Assembly: GCA_947179295.1 (NCBI GenBank)
Contig: CAMXAZ010000004.1
Location: 41,004-105,003 of the forward strand
DNA: 64,000 nucleotides
Source: an uncultured Muribaculaceae bacterium
Lineage (GTDB): Bacteria > Bacteroidota > Bacteroidia > Bacteroidales > Muribaculaceae
Direction of reading: 5' to 3'
Part shown: one piece after another, positions 8,484-17,600 of the stretch
Layout of the letters: each line of letters opens with the position of its first letter
Numbering within the stretch: position 1 is the stretch's first letter
The notes under the pieces: model-generated
Database searches by the model: none
Told to the model about the DNA's origin: nothing
What the model saw: only the letters and a program-made list of their open reading frames with translations
Translations under genes and position numbers: made by a program

Positions 8484-9500
8484 CTACTTTCCCTCCGCCA
8501 TCAGCCTGTTGAACGAGCGGTTGATAAAACTGAGATAGAAGGGGCGGACAAACATGCTGTCACCAATCATGACCGGAAGCGTCAGATAGCGGATCATGAA
8601 TCTGAACAGTCCCGGAAGCCTTGACTTGCGGGCCATCCGGTCAAGCCGTCTCAGTTCCGCTCCCGCAAGAGTCTTGTCACCTATACTCTCCCACACTTGT
8701 GCCTTGCCTGCAAACTGCAAGGCATCAAAAAGATACCGACATTCGCCCCTATAGTCCGACTGCCCGAATCCGTCCACCATATTACCTATGATTTTCAGTC
8801 GGCTGACGAAACTAAGGGTCTTGTCTTTCCGATGGATGATTGAATCCGCATTGTCATTACGGTAGAAATAGACAGGGGTGAAACAGAATGCCACAGACCT
8901 GACCTGACGCGCCGCACATACGCGCCACATATCGTCCTCATGCAGAAGTCCTTCATCGAAATAAAGGCCATTCTCTACTATAAACTCCCGGCGTATCAGT
9001 TTGCCACATGCAGTCATCGGGATTTCAGTCAGCAGACTCCGCGAGCACCATGCCCGGTCATCGCTATATTCCGGAAACAGCACAGGTGACACACACAAAA
9101 AATCCATGAAACGGGTAGGATTCTTAAGCCACATGTCACCCTGCACAATATCGACACCTGAAAATCTTTCAGCCACAGCAGCCATCGCGGCAATCGCACC
9201 GGGGAGCAGACGGTCGTCACTGTCAAGAAACGAGACATAATCACCTGAGGCTGCACGAATGCCACTGTTTCGCGCGGCAGAAAGCCCGCGGTTATTATCG
9301 TGACGCACAATGCGGAATTCTATCGGCCCGGCATATGCGCTTGTCATGCGCTCCACCACCGCCATCGAGCTGTCACTTCCGCAATCATCCACGACAATGC
9401 ACTCCAGTTTCCCTCCGAAATCCTGCTCCACCACCGATCTCAGACACTCCTCAACGTATCTCTCAACATTGTAAACCGGAACAATTATAGATATTTTCAT
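8484..9500 (-). CDS. Glycosyltransferase family 2
   Basis: 338 residues from MKISIIVPVYNVERYVEEC, the classic GT-A N-terminus; in-frame ATGs at 9512 and 9521 overlap the upstream gene and are also possible. The nucleotide-sugar site is marked by VVDDCGSDSS and the DxD-type metal site by SFLDSDDRLLPG. A LLHEDDMWR motif supplies the usual acceptor-side ED. The C-terminus has an amphipathic/hydrophobic stretch that may bind membrane. It probably adds a sugar to a polyprenyl-linked surface glycan. It is the last gene of the cluster flippase - acyltransferase - this gene, overlapping or abutting its neighbours. Confidence 0.88.
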   Translation of the reverse strand: MKISIIVPVYNVERYVEECLRSVVEQDFGGKLECIVVDDCGSDSSMAVVERMTSAYAGPIEFRIVRHDNNRGLSAARNSGIRAASGDYVSFLDSDDRLLPGAIAAMAAVAERFSGVDIVQGDMWLKNPTRFMDFLCVSPVLFPEYSDDRAWCSRSLLTEIPMTACGKLIRREFIVENGLYFDEGLLHEDDMWRVCAARQVRSVAFCFTPVYFYRNDNADSIIHRKDKTLSFVSRLKIIGNMVDGFGQSDYRGECRYLFDALQFAGKAQVWESIGDKTLAGAELRRLDRMARKSRLPGLFRFMIRYLTLPVMIGDSMFVRPFYLSFINRSFNRLMAEGK

Positions 9501-9504
9501 CTGA

Positions 9505-10332
9505 TCAGTCATATTGTTCAAGAGATTCTGTCAGAATATACTCTTCGGCAGATGGATTCTTTGAAAAGAACTCTGCGATCTTACATTCCTGTTCGAAATT
9601 GAACACTCGTGAAAAACTATCTTTGAGCAATTTCGCAGGCATACCTCCGATGAGAGTCCGTTCTTTGTTTGTGATATTGCTATTCACCAATGAATTTGAT
9701 GCGACAGTGGTATATGCCGGCAACTCTACACCTTTCATTATTGATGACCGTGAGCCAATCCAACAATGATGCCCTAATACAACTGACGAATTATTTCTTC
9801 TGACCGTCCGTTTATTCGTATTATAGGTATAATGGAAGTTTGTATCCATTATCTGGCTTTGATGTCCTAATCTTAAGTTGTAGCCTAAACATATAGATTT
9901 AGAACATGAGATCATCACACCATTACTTATGAACGCATTATTACCAATCCGCAGCTCTCCTCCACCCCACAACAGGAATTTTGAGCCACATCCAATAAAT
10001 GCATGACCCTCAAAAATAATTTTACCATGACCCAAAACTATTTCAGTATTCCCATTTCCAAGTCCTGGAGCTTCCGAAGGCGCATTTAACCTGATCATAC
10101 CTCGACTCATTTCTGCAGACTGACATACAATCTCCATGCATCCGATAAATTTTGTGATTTTCAAACCTCCATAAACATATATCGGCAACTTTTTTGCCTG
10201 CCGGAAAGGTAAAAAATAAAAATTAACAAACAATGTCCGCCATAGGCAAAGTGATGGGGTTGAGCGCCATTTCATATACCTTGCAGCATACATTTTAAGT
10301 CTTCCACCTATTTTTAACCATACAGAACTCAT
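9505..10332 (-). CDS. Left-handed beta-helix (hexapeptide repeat) acyltransferase
   Basis: 275 residues. The middle and C-terminal half show the hexapeptide pattern (IGNNAFISNG, LGYNLRLGHQ, LGHHCWIGSRSSIMKGV, LPAYTTVASNSLV) with the terminal IGGMPAKLLK typical of maltose/WbbJ-like O-acetyltransferases. The role is likely O-acetylation of a sugar in the glycan made by this cluster, in the cytoplasm. Its start overlaps the stop of the flippase gene by 4 bases, indicating translational coupling. Base composition is clearly more AT-rich than the window average, as in the flippase. Confidence 0.85.
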   Translation of the reverse strand: MSSVWLKIGGRLKMYAARYMKWRSTPSLCLWRTLFVNFYFLPFRQAKKLPIYVYGGLKITKFIGCMEIVCQSAEMSRGMIRLNAPSEAPGLGNGNTEIVLGHGKIIFEGHAFIGCGSKFLLWGGGELRIGNNAFISNGVMISCSKSICLGYNLRLGHQSQIMDTNFHYTYNTNKRTVRRNNSSVVLGHHCWIGSRSSIMKGVELPAYTTVASNSLVNSNITNKERTLIGGMPAKLLKDSFSRVFNFEQECKIAEFFSKNPSAEEYILTESLEQYD

Positions 10333-11885
10333 CCGATTTTATCTTTTATTCGAGTTACTAAATATTTTCTATCGCTGTGCGTCAATAATACAACCGTTGA
10401 CACACCAATCCCGATAGCAGCTGTAAAAACACATCCCGCCAAAATGCCGATCCATGAAACATCAAGGAAAAATATTTTGAACAAAAATGAAGCTACTGTC
10501 ACTACACCTATATTAATAACGTTTTTTATAATCACAGGGTAAAAGGACCATTTGTTTAGCCCCAGGCACGCAGCTCCGTATATCGGCAAAAACGTTGTAA
10601 CCCTAATGCTGCCGTAAAAAGTTCTTACCGAAGCCAAGACAAACAATTTAGTAATATTGTCAGTGCAAAGCAACATAAGCAGCAACACTGTGGCAAAAAT
10701 AGCTATCGAATTAAGAAACAGATTGATTGAAGATTTTTTGACTTTATTTGTAATGGTAAATATCGCCCATAACGGCTCCTGAGGTATCGCAAATATCATG
10801 CCCAAAGAGCCTAAACATGACAATCTGTATAATAATACCGCATCCTCGGTCGGTAACCACAGTTTATAAAATATATCTCCGTAGGCAAAAAGCAGACTTA
10901 ACGGTATGCAACTGAAAAAGCCGGTCAATCTAACTGCCCGGAAAAGTTCAGCTTTCAGGCCGTCAAAATCTTTAACAGCATAAAGGCGTGTGAACTCCGG
11001 AGCGAAATTACCTGACAGCATACTGAAAAAGCCAAGAATCATCATAGGGATAATCTGGGTGATCGACAATATGCTCATCGCATTCACACTGATGAACAGA
11101 TTTGCCAAAAGAAGATCAAATCCTCTTGACAGCATTTCGCTCAAACGGGAAATAAGGTTCCATGCCCCTGCCGCAGTAACCTCCTTTACATACTTGAAAT
11201 CGAAATATTTCCACTTGACATGCAACTCAGGTGTCAGCAAACGGTAAAAATAATAATTCGAGCCTATGATATAGACATCCATCACGATCACAGTCAGTCC
11301 GATATACCAAAGGTGAGGCACAAAAAATCCGAATAACAAGAGCATCAATATAACCCTGATGAAACTGCCTACAACATTTCTGATATTCGTGATATCAAGT
11401 CGGTTTCTGATAAATGCGCCGACTGAGATAACCCCGGTCATCAGTCCAAGCACAGACGAAACTCCAAGCATCGCAAAAAGAGCCTGAACGTCACCGACAA
11501 GCGCTTCCGGAATATTGATCAGCTCCGGCAAAAACGCAGTCACCACAGCCAAGACCAGAAGTATTATCGCCGAAAGCAGCAGATTGATATAGAAAATCGA
11601 CGACATGTACTTATTGGCATCCTCCGACTCTCCTTCATGAACCTTAACCGTGATGAAACGTCCGGCCATCGAATTGACAGCTATTGTAAGCAGACTGCTG
11701 TAACCTATTATATTATTCGAAAGTCCGATGTAGCCATAGGCATCTGTACCAAGTTTTTCAACTATAAACGGTGTCAAAAAAAATGACACACAGAGATTGA
11801 GTGTAAACACACAGACCCCTGACAGCATATTTACCGCCATCTGCCTGCGGGCCGACCGTTCATTTCCTAAACTCTTTACTGCCAT
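10329..11885 (-). CDS. Polysaccharide flippase (MOP/Wzx-like)
   Basis: 518 residues with about 12-14 hydrophobic segments and no large soluble domain. The N-terminus (NMLSGVCVFTLNLCVSFFLTPFIVEKLGTDAYGYIGL) is typical of Wzx/O-antigen translocases of the MOP superfamily. It should move the lipid-linked oligosaccharide made by the neighbouring glycosyltransferases across the inner membrane. A 14-base gap separates it from the GT4 gene upstream, and it overlaps the acyltransferase downstream by 4 bases. No Wzy-type polymerase is evident in the cluster, so either the product is not polymerised or the polymerase is elsewhere. Confidence 0.88.
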   Translation of the reverse strand: MAVKSLGNERSARRQMAVNMLSGVCVFTLNLCVSFFLTPFIVEKLGTDAYGYIGLSNNIIGYSSLLTIAVNSMAGRFITVKVHEGESEDANKYMSSIFYINLLLSAIILLVLAVVTAFLPELINIPEALVGDVQALFAMLGVSSVLGLMTGVISVGAFIRNRLDITNIRNVVGSFIRVILMLLLFGFFVPHLWYIGLTVIVMDVYIIGSNYYFYRLLTPELHVKWKYFDFKYVKEVTAAGAWNLISRLSEMLSRGFDLLLANLFISVNAMSILSITQIIPMMILGFFSMLSGNFAPEFTRLYAVKDFDGLKAELFRAVRLTGFFSCIPLSLLFAYGDIFYKLWLPTEDAVLLYRLSCLGSLGMIFAIPQEPLWAIFTITNKVKKSSINLFLNSIAIFATVLLLMLLCTDNITKLFVLASVRTFYGSIRVTTFLPIYGAACLGLNKWSFYPVIIKNVINIGVVTVASFLFKIFFLDVSWIGILAGCVFTAAIGIGVSTVVLLTHSDRKYLVTRIKDKIG

Positions 11886-11899
11886 TTTGCAACTTCCGG

Positions 11900-13048
11900 C
11901 TATGAATTTTCACCACTTATGACAGCATAGATCTGCTCTATCGACTTGTCAGGGCAGAAAATTTCTGAACGCCGACGGGCCATTGCCTCATAATGACTGC
12001 GAAGAGCGCAGTCATCCAACAGAGCCTTTATCTTGAGAGCAATCTCCTTTTCATCCATTGAGGTCAGCAAACCGGCATCTTCTGCAAGCAGTTCTGTCGG
12101 TCCGGTTATCCTCGTGGCCACAATAGGTTTTCCAAGACAGAGAGCCTCGGATACTACTACCGGAAGCCCCTCGGCATCCGATGTGAGCACAAAGATATCG
12201 GCATTCTTTATAAGAGGATATGGATTGGTCTGAAAACCGCAGAAGATAACCCGATCATCGACTTTCAGGTCCTTTGCCAGTCTGCGCAGATCAGCCTCAA
12301 GTTCTCCTTCGCCCACAATCCAGACCTCCACATCCAATCCATAATCATGCCACAGCCGGGCAACAACCCTGATCAGCCTGTCCTGACGCTTCTGCGGAGC
12401 AAGCCGCCCCACGTTGCACAGAGTGTACTTCCTGGATTTTTCAACCGGACATGGCCCAGAACTTTTCTGTATTATATTATCCTTCTCAATCAGGTTATAT
12501 ATGACTCTTGACGGATATTCCCCGGCAAAAAGTTTAAAGAAAGCCTCACGGGCCTGCTCCGAGACGAAAACAATTTCATCCATCCGGTCATAGGCCTCCG
12601 TTTCAGCTGCATCATTCTTAAAAAATCCGGAGGAATAATGATTGGCAAGCATATCTATATGCACCCATGTGACATTCCGGCGCGCCCTTGAACGCAGTTT
12701 CGAATGGACAGCCACACTCCAGCCCTCCATAAACGATACTATACAGTCATATTTCCCGCATAGTCCCAAGGCTTTATACAGTTTAAGCCGTGTCCATAGT
12801 CCTGAAGGAACCAGCTTTGCCGTCCATCGGTTGAACAGCAGTTTCCATCCGAAAGCCATCTGCGCCGGATCAAACACCTTTATCCTTACGCTCTCCGGCA
12901 CTGCAGAAAGATAAACTCCATATTTCTGAAACAGCAGCAGTGTAACGTCAAACCGGTCATAATCTATGCGGTTCAAAATGTCACACAACACCTTTTCGGC
13001 ACCTCCGCCGGCAAGAGAATACTGGATTATGAGAAGTTTATTTTTCAT
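11900..13048 (-). CDS. Glycosyltransferase family 4 (GT-B)
   Basis: 382 residues. The N-terminal domain begins with the glycine-rich SLAGGGAEKVL loop, and the C-terminal domain has NVGRLAPQKRQDRLI and the E-x7-E site EGLPVVVSE that holds the nucleotide sugar in retaining GT4 enzymes. It is a cytoplasmic, membrane-associated transferase acting on a lipid-linked glycan. It is the first gene of the four-gene unit read toward lower coordinates. The specific sugar cannot be inferred. The start ATG at 13048 opens the conserved strand MKNKLLIIQYS. Confidence 0.9.
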   Translation of the reverse strand: MKNKLLIIQYSLAGGGAEKVLCDILNRIDYDRFDVTLLLFQKYGVYLSAVPESVRIKVFDPAQMAFGWKLLFNRWTAKLVPSGLWTRLKLYKALGLCGKYDCIVSFMEGWSVAVHSKLRSRARRNVTWVHIDMLANHYSSGFFKNDAAETEAYDRMDEIVFVSEQAREAFFKLFAGEYPSRVIYNLIEKDNIIQKSSGPCPVEKSRKYTLCNVGRLAPQKRQDRLIRVVARLWHDYGLDVEVWIVGEGELEADLRRLAKDLKVDDRVIFCGFQTNPYPLIKNADIFVLTSDAEGLPVVVSEALCLGKPIVATRITGPTELLAEDAGLLTSMDEKEIALKIKALLDDCALRSHYEAMARRRSEIFCPDKSIEQIYAVISGENS

Positions 13049-13139
13049 GCACGGTCTTTCAGTCTCGGATAAATGATCTTTTCACTGACTCTGGTGAAAC
13101 TTCCGGACATTCATTCATTAGTCATACTAAAATAATAGA

Positions 13140-13179
13140 GAAAACAGACAGTCTGGCTATAAGCCGACTGCCTGTTTTC
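13140..13179 (-). terminator. Terminator downstream of tRNA-Gly
   Basis: Arms GAAAACAG-CAGTC-GGCT with one mismatch and one bulge form a long hairpin directly after the tRNA on the minus strand. A T-rich run (TCTCTATTATTTT) follows. Confidence 0.75.
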
Positions 13180-13184
13180 ATCGG

Positions 13185-13257
13185 AGCGGCAAACGAGGCT
13201 CGAACTCGCGACCCTCAGCTTGGGAAGCTGATGCTCTACCAACTGAGCTACTGCCGC
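13185..13257 (-). tRNA. tRNA-Gly(CCC)
   Basis: The minus strand gives a 73-base cloverleaf. The acceptor GCGGCAG pairs with TTGCCGC; the D arm is TAGCTCAGTTGGTAGAGCA; the anticodon stem TCAGC/GCTGA holds loop TTCCCAA, so the anticodon is CCC; the T arm GCGAG-TTCGAGC-CTCGT is canonical. The discriminator is T, and the 3' CCA is not encoded (CCG follows). It reads GGG glycine codons. A -7 box lies upstream at 13283-13290 and a terminator hairpin downstream, so it is a single transcription unit. Confidence 0.95.
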
Positions 13258-13282
13258 ATTGCATATCGCGTTTTTACGGATG

Positions 13283-13290
13283 CAAAAATA
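13283..13290 (-). promoter_or_regulatory. -7 box of the tRNA-Gly promoter
   Basis: TATTTTTG on the minus strand, 25 bases ahead of the mature tRNA 5' end. Confidence 0.55.
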
Positions 13291-13387
13291 AGTGTTTTTT
13301 CCGAATCAATAAAATATTCCACCCCTTTTATTGTGCCTTTTCTTTTATTTTCACAATTGTTTGCTCCCTACTCTCGCGGAAATGATT

Positions 13388-13395
13388 TAACTTTG
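13388..13395 (+). promoter_or_regulatory. -7 box very close to the start codon at 13404
   Basis: TAACTTTG ends only 8 bases before the ATG at 13404. With the usual initiation distance the message would have almost no leader. Confidence 0.5.
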
Positions 13396-13403
13396 CAGAT
13401 AGA

Positions 13404-13835
13404 ATGGATCGCCGTCATTTCTGTAAAATAGCATCACTTGCCGCCGGTGCGCTCGGTTTCGGAGCTGTACCGGCAGTCGCGTCTGTAGCCTCACGCATCA
13501 CTCATCCGGGCTCCGGATCTCTTCCGGCAGCCATGCCTTCGCCCGGATGCCGGATCTCGGTGATCCGCCGGGAATGCCATCAGGATCTGCAGGCCATCTT
13601 CCTTGACGATCCTGACGCGGGGCCGTGCCGCTCGTTCAGCAGCGGCGATGAATTCAGCTTCCGCGCCGGCGACCATTGTCCCGCCGACTTCTGTCCGCGC
13701 CTGTGGTCTGCCGTCTGCACCACCATAAGCCAGACTGCATGTGAGCCATCGCTGAAAGAGGAAACAATGGTCATATCCTGCCCTGACGGCACACGTCCGG
13801 TGATAGTCCGGATCGACATAAGCAACTCTTTTTAA
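13404..13835 (+). CDS. TIGR04076-like protein with a twin-arginine-type signal
   Basis: 143 residues. The N-terminus MDRRHFCKIASLAAGALGFG looks like a TAT signal (RRxFxK followed by a weakly hydrophobic stretch). The mature part matches the short TIGR04076 family: CRISVIRRECHQDLQ, DPDAGPC, a GDEF block, and the C-terminal VISCPDGTRPVIVRI. The conserved Cys residues suggest metal or redox chemistry, but the family has no established function; in its usual form it is a small protein without a leader, so export is the unusual feature here. It sits 41 bases ahead of an exported nitroreductase, which fits a joint extracytoplasmic redox role (inference). Confidence 0.75.
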   Translation: MDRRHFCKIASLAAGALGFGAVPAVASVASRITHPGSGSLPAAMPSPGCRISVIRRECHQDLQAIFLDDPDAGPCRSFSSGDEFSFRAGDHCPADFCPRLWSAVCTTISQTACEPSLKEETMVISCPDGTRPVIVRIDISNSF

Positions 13836-13876
13836 CCTTATTTAACAAGTTCGTCTCATCACGCTTTTTCCATGAC

Positions 13877-14491
13877 ATGAAAAAACTTTCAATTCTTGCG
13901 CCCCTGGCCGCCCTTATCCTTTCAGCCTGCGGCAATTCAAGCGACTGCGGATCTTCCGTATGCCGGACTTCATCAGCTGAAGCAGCTATTGAGAACATAA
14001 TGACCCGCACCAGCGTACGCGACTACACTGACACACCGATTTCAGAAGCTACGATCGACACTCTTCTCCGCGCCGGCATGGCCGCTCCTACAGCGCGCAA
14101 CCGCCAGCCCTGGAAATTCCTTGTCGTCACCGAACGTGCCTCGCTCGACTCTCTCGCCCAAGGCAACTGGAAACCCGCAGCCAAGGCCCAGGCAGCGATC
14201 ATCATATGCGGCGACCTCACCAATCCGCTTGAAGGTGAAGGCAGAGACTATTGGGTGCAGGACTGCTCGGCCGCTACCGAAAACATCCTTCTTGCCGCCC
14301 ATGCCGTAGGCCTCGGCGCAGTCTGGTGTGGCTGCTACCCTGTCAGCGAACGTGTCAGCCTCGTCAAAAACCTCTTCGGAATGCCTGACGAAATCATACC
14401 TCTCAGCCTCGTAATGCTCGGCTATCCCAACGGAGAGCAGACTCCGAAAGACAAATACAAAGCCGACAACATTCACTATAACAAATGGTAA
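13877..14491 (+). CDS. Nitroreductase-family lipoprotein
   Basis: 204 residues. A lipoprotein signal (ILAPLAALILSAC, lipobox LSAC) is followed by a complete nitroreductase fold: the RTSVRDYTDTPI FMN-phosphate site, AAPTARNRQPWKFLVV, and the C-terminal VWCGCYPVSERV and LSLVMLGYPNGE blocks. These enzymes bind FMN as a dimer and reduce nitro compounds or quinones with NAD(P)H in the cytoplasm. Here the lipobox predicts an extracytoplasmic, membrane-anchored enzyme, where NAD(P)H is not freely available, so the electron donor is an open question. It probably forms an operon with the upstream TIGR04076 protein. Confidence 0.85.
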   Translation: MKKLSILAPLAALILSACGNSSDCGSSVCRTSSAEAAIENIMTRTSVRDYTDTPISEATIDTLLRAGMAAPTARNRQPWKFLVVTERASLDSLAQGNWKPAAKAQAAIIICGDLTNPLEGEGRDYWVQDCSAATENILLAAHAVGLGAVWCGCYPVSERVSLVKNLFGMPDEIIPLSLVMLGYPNGEQTPKDKYKADNIHYNKW

Positions 14492-14525
14492 AACCATCCC
14501 TTTAGGTTATTCGGGAAATAATTTG

Positions 14526-14533
14526 TACTTTTG
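14526..14533 (+). promoter_or_regulatory. -7 box of the ileS promoter
   Basis: TACTTTTG, 67 bases ahead of the ileS start codon. No good -33 match is seen. Confidence 0.6.
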
Positions 14534-14600
14534 CAAAAATTTTCTGACAACACCTAAAATATCTAACAACAGATAGCTTTTTTAGCAAAAACATAACCCC

Positions 14601-17600
14601 ATGTCAAAAAGATTCCCTGAATACAGCGGCTTGAACCTGCCGGAAATCAATGACTCGGTGCTCGAAACCTGGAGCGCTGAAGACGTCTTCGCCCGCACAA
14701 TGTCGGAGCGTGAAGGTTGTCCTTCGTTCGTATTTTTTGAAGGTCCTCCTTCCGCCAACGGAAAGCCGGGCATACACCATGTGCTTGCCCGCACTATAAA
14801 AGACATTTTCTGCCGCTACAAGACCATGCAGGGCTTCCAGGTGAAGCGCAAAGCCGGATGGGACACCCACGGCCTCCCTGTGGAACTCGGTGTGGAAAAA
14901 AATCTCGGAATCACCAAGGAAGACATCGGCAAGAAGATCTCTGTCGATGAATACAATGCCGCCTGCCGCCGCGAAGTCATGAAATATACCGGCGAATGGG
15001 AAGACCTCACCCGCCGCATGGGCTACTGGGTCGACATGCCGAACGCCTATATCACCTATGACAACCGCTACATCGAAAGCGTGTGGTGGCTCCTTGGCGA
15101 ACTTTACAAAAAAGGCTATCTCTATAAGGGCTACACCATCCAGCCCTACTCTCCCGCCGCCGGCACCGGCCTCAGCTCTCATGAGCTCAACCAGCCCGGA
15201 TGCTACCGCGACGTGAAAGACACCACTTGCGTGGCCCAGTTCCGCGTAGTCGATGACAACGCCCCCGCGCTCGCGCCCTACCGCGACATCCTCTTCAAGT
15301 GGGGAACCCCCTACTTCCTCGCCTGGACAACCACCCCTTGGACCCTCCCCTCAAACACCGCCCTCGCTGTCGGTCCGGACATCACCTATAATATAATACG
15401 CACCTACAACCCCTATTCAGGCAAACCGGTGACCGTAGTAGCGGCTGATGCCCTCATGGGATCGCTCTTCAACGCAAAAGCCAAGGATCTGCCTCTCGAC
15501 AGCTACTCGAAGGGCGACAAACTGATACCCTATGAAGTCGCAGCCCAGGTAAAAGGCCTCGACCTCGTCGGCATCAACTACGAACAGCTCCTCCCCTGGG
15601 TCAACCCCGGCGAAGGCGCATTCCGCGTGATACCCGGTGACTATGTGACCACCGAAGACGGTACCGGCATTGTCCACATCGCCGGCACTTTCGGCGCCGA
15701 TGACCTCCGTGTGTCAAAGCAAAACGCCATCCCCCCGCTCCATCTCATCGACCGCGACGGCAACATCCGCCCGATGGTCGACCTGACAGGCCGTTTCTAC
15801 CTCCTTTCAGACCTCGACCCGAAATTTGTTGAAGAGATGGTTGACGTCGAAGCCTACACCCCCTGGCAGGGACAGTACGTAAAGAACGCCTACGATCCCG
15901 AAGCCAACGAAGAGACAGAGACTCTCGACGTGAAGATCTGCATGGAGCTCAAAGCCACTGACAAGGTCTTCAAGATCGAAAAGCATACCCACAACTATCC
16001 CCACTGCTGGCGAACCGACAAGCCGGTGCTCTACTACCCGCTCGACTCATGGTTCATCAAGACAACCGCCGTGCGCGAACGCCTCATGGAACTCAACGAC
16101 GGCATCAAATGGAAACCCGCCTCCACAGGCAGCGGCCGTTTCGGAAAATGGCTCGAAAACCTTCAGGACTGGAACCTCTCGCGCAGCCGCTACTGGGGTA
16201 CTCCGCTCCCCATCTGGCGCACCGAAGACGGCGCCGAAGAGCTCTGCATCAGCTCTGTAGAGCAGCTCTATGCCGAAATCGAACGTGCTGTCGAAGCCGG
16301 ACTCATGGCCGAGAATCCCTATAAGAAAGCAGGCTTTGTTCCCGGCGACTACGCCAAAGACAACTACGAGAAGATCGACCTCCACCGTCCCTACGTCGAC
16401 GACATCATCCTTCTCTCCCCCTCCGGCAAAGCCATGCGCCGCGAAAAAGACCTCATCGACGTCTGGTTCGACTCAGGCTCCATGCCCTACGCCCAGATCC
16501 ACTATCCGTTCGAAAACAAAGAAGCCTTTGACAACCGCGAAGTCTATCCCGCCGACTTCATTGCCGAAGGTGTCGACCAGACACGCGGATGGTTCTTCAC
16601 ACTCCACGCCATCGCAGGCATGGTATTCGACTCCATCTCCTACAAGACCGTGATCTCCAACGGCCTCGTGCTCGACAAATACGGCAACAAGATGTCGAAG
16701 CGCCTCGGCAACGCCGTCGACCCCTTCGGCCAGATAGGCCAGTATGGCGCCGACCCCGTCCGCTGGTACATGATCTCCAACTCATCGCCGTGGGACAACC
16801 TCAAATATGACGAAAAAGGCGTTCTGGAGACTTCACGCAAGCTCTTCTCGACCCTCTACAACACATACAGCTTCTTCGCTCTCTACGCCAACGTCGACAG
16901 CTTCGACCCCTCGGCTCCGCAGGTGCCCGTTGAAAAGCGTCCTGAGATCGACCGCTGGATACTCTCCCTGCTCAACACCCTCATCCGCGAAGTGACCGAA
17001 GCCCTTGACGACTACGAGCCCACCCGCGCGGCCCGCGCCATCGGCGAATTCGTCGGCGACAACCTCTCCAACTGGTACGTGCGCCTCAACCGCAAACGCT
17101 TCTGGGGCGGCGACATGACTGATGACAAACTCGCAGCCTACCAGACCCTCTACACCTGTCTGCGCACCGTCACCCTCCTCATGGCTCCCTTCGCCCCCTT
17201 CTTCGCCGACCGCCTCTACCGCGACCTCACCGGCTCTGAAAACTCGATCCACCTCGACCGCTACCCCGTGGCCGATCCATCGCTCATCGACCCAGACCTC
17301 GAAGAGCGCCAGAAACTCGCCCAGGACATCACCTCAATGGCCCTCGCCCTGCGCCGCAAAGTCAACCTCAAAGTGCGCCAGCCGCTCCACACCATCATGG
17401 TGCCCGTGGCCGATGAAAAGCGCCGCGCCGCCGTCGAAGCCATCATGGACCTTGTCAAAAGCGAGATCAACGTCAAAGACCTCAAGATCGTGGGCAATGA
17501 CGAAGGCATCCTTGTCAAGAGCGTGAAGCCCGACTTCAAGAAACTCGGCCCGAAATTCGGCAAGAACATGAAAGCCGCAGCCGAGATCATCAAGAACCTC

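Noticed and set aside
13185..13257. tRNA read as an isoacceptor other than glycine
   Set aside because: The seven-base loop TTCCCAA places CCC at positions 34-36, and the arms fold canonically only in this register.
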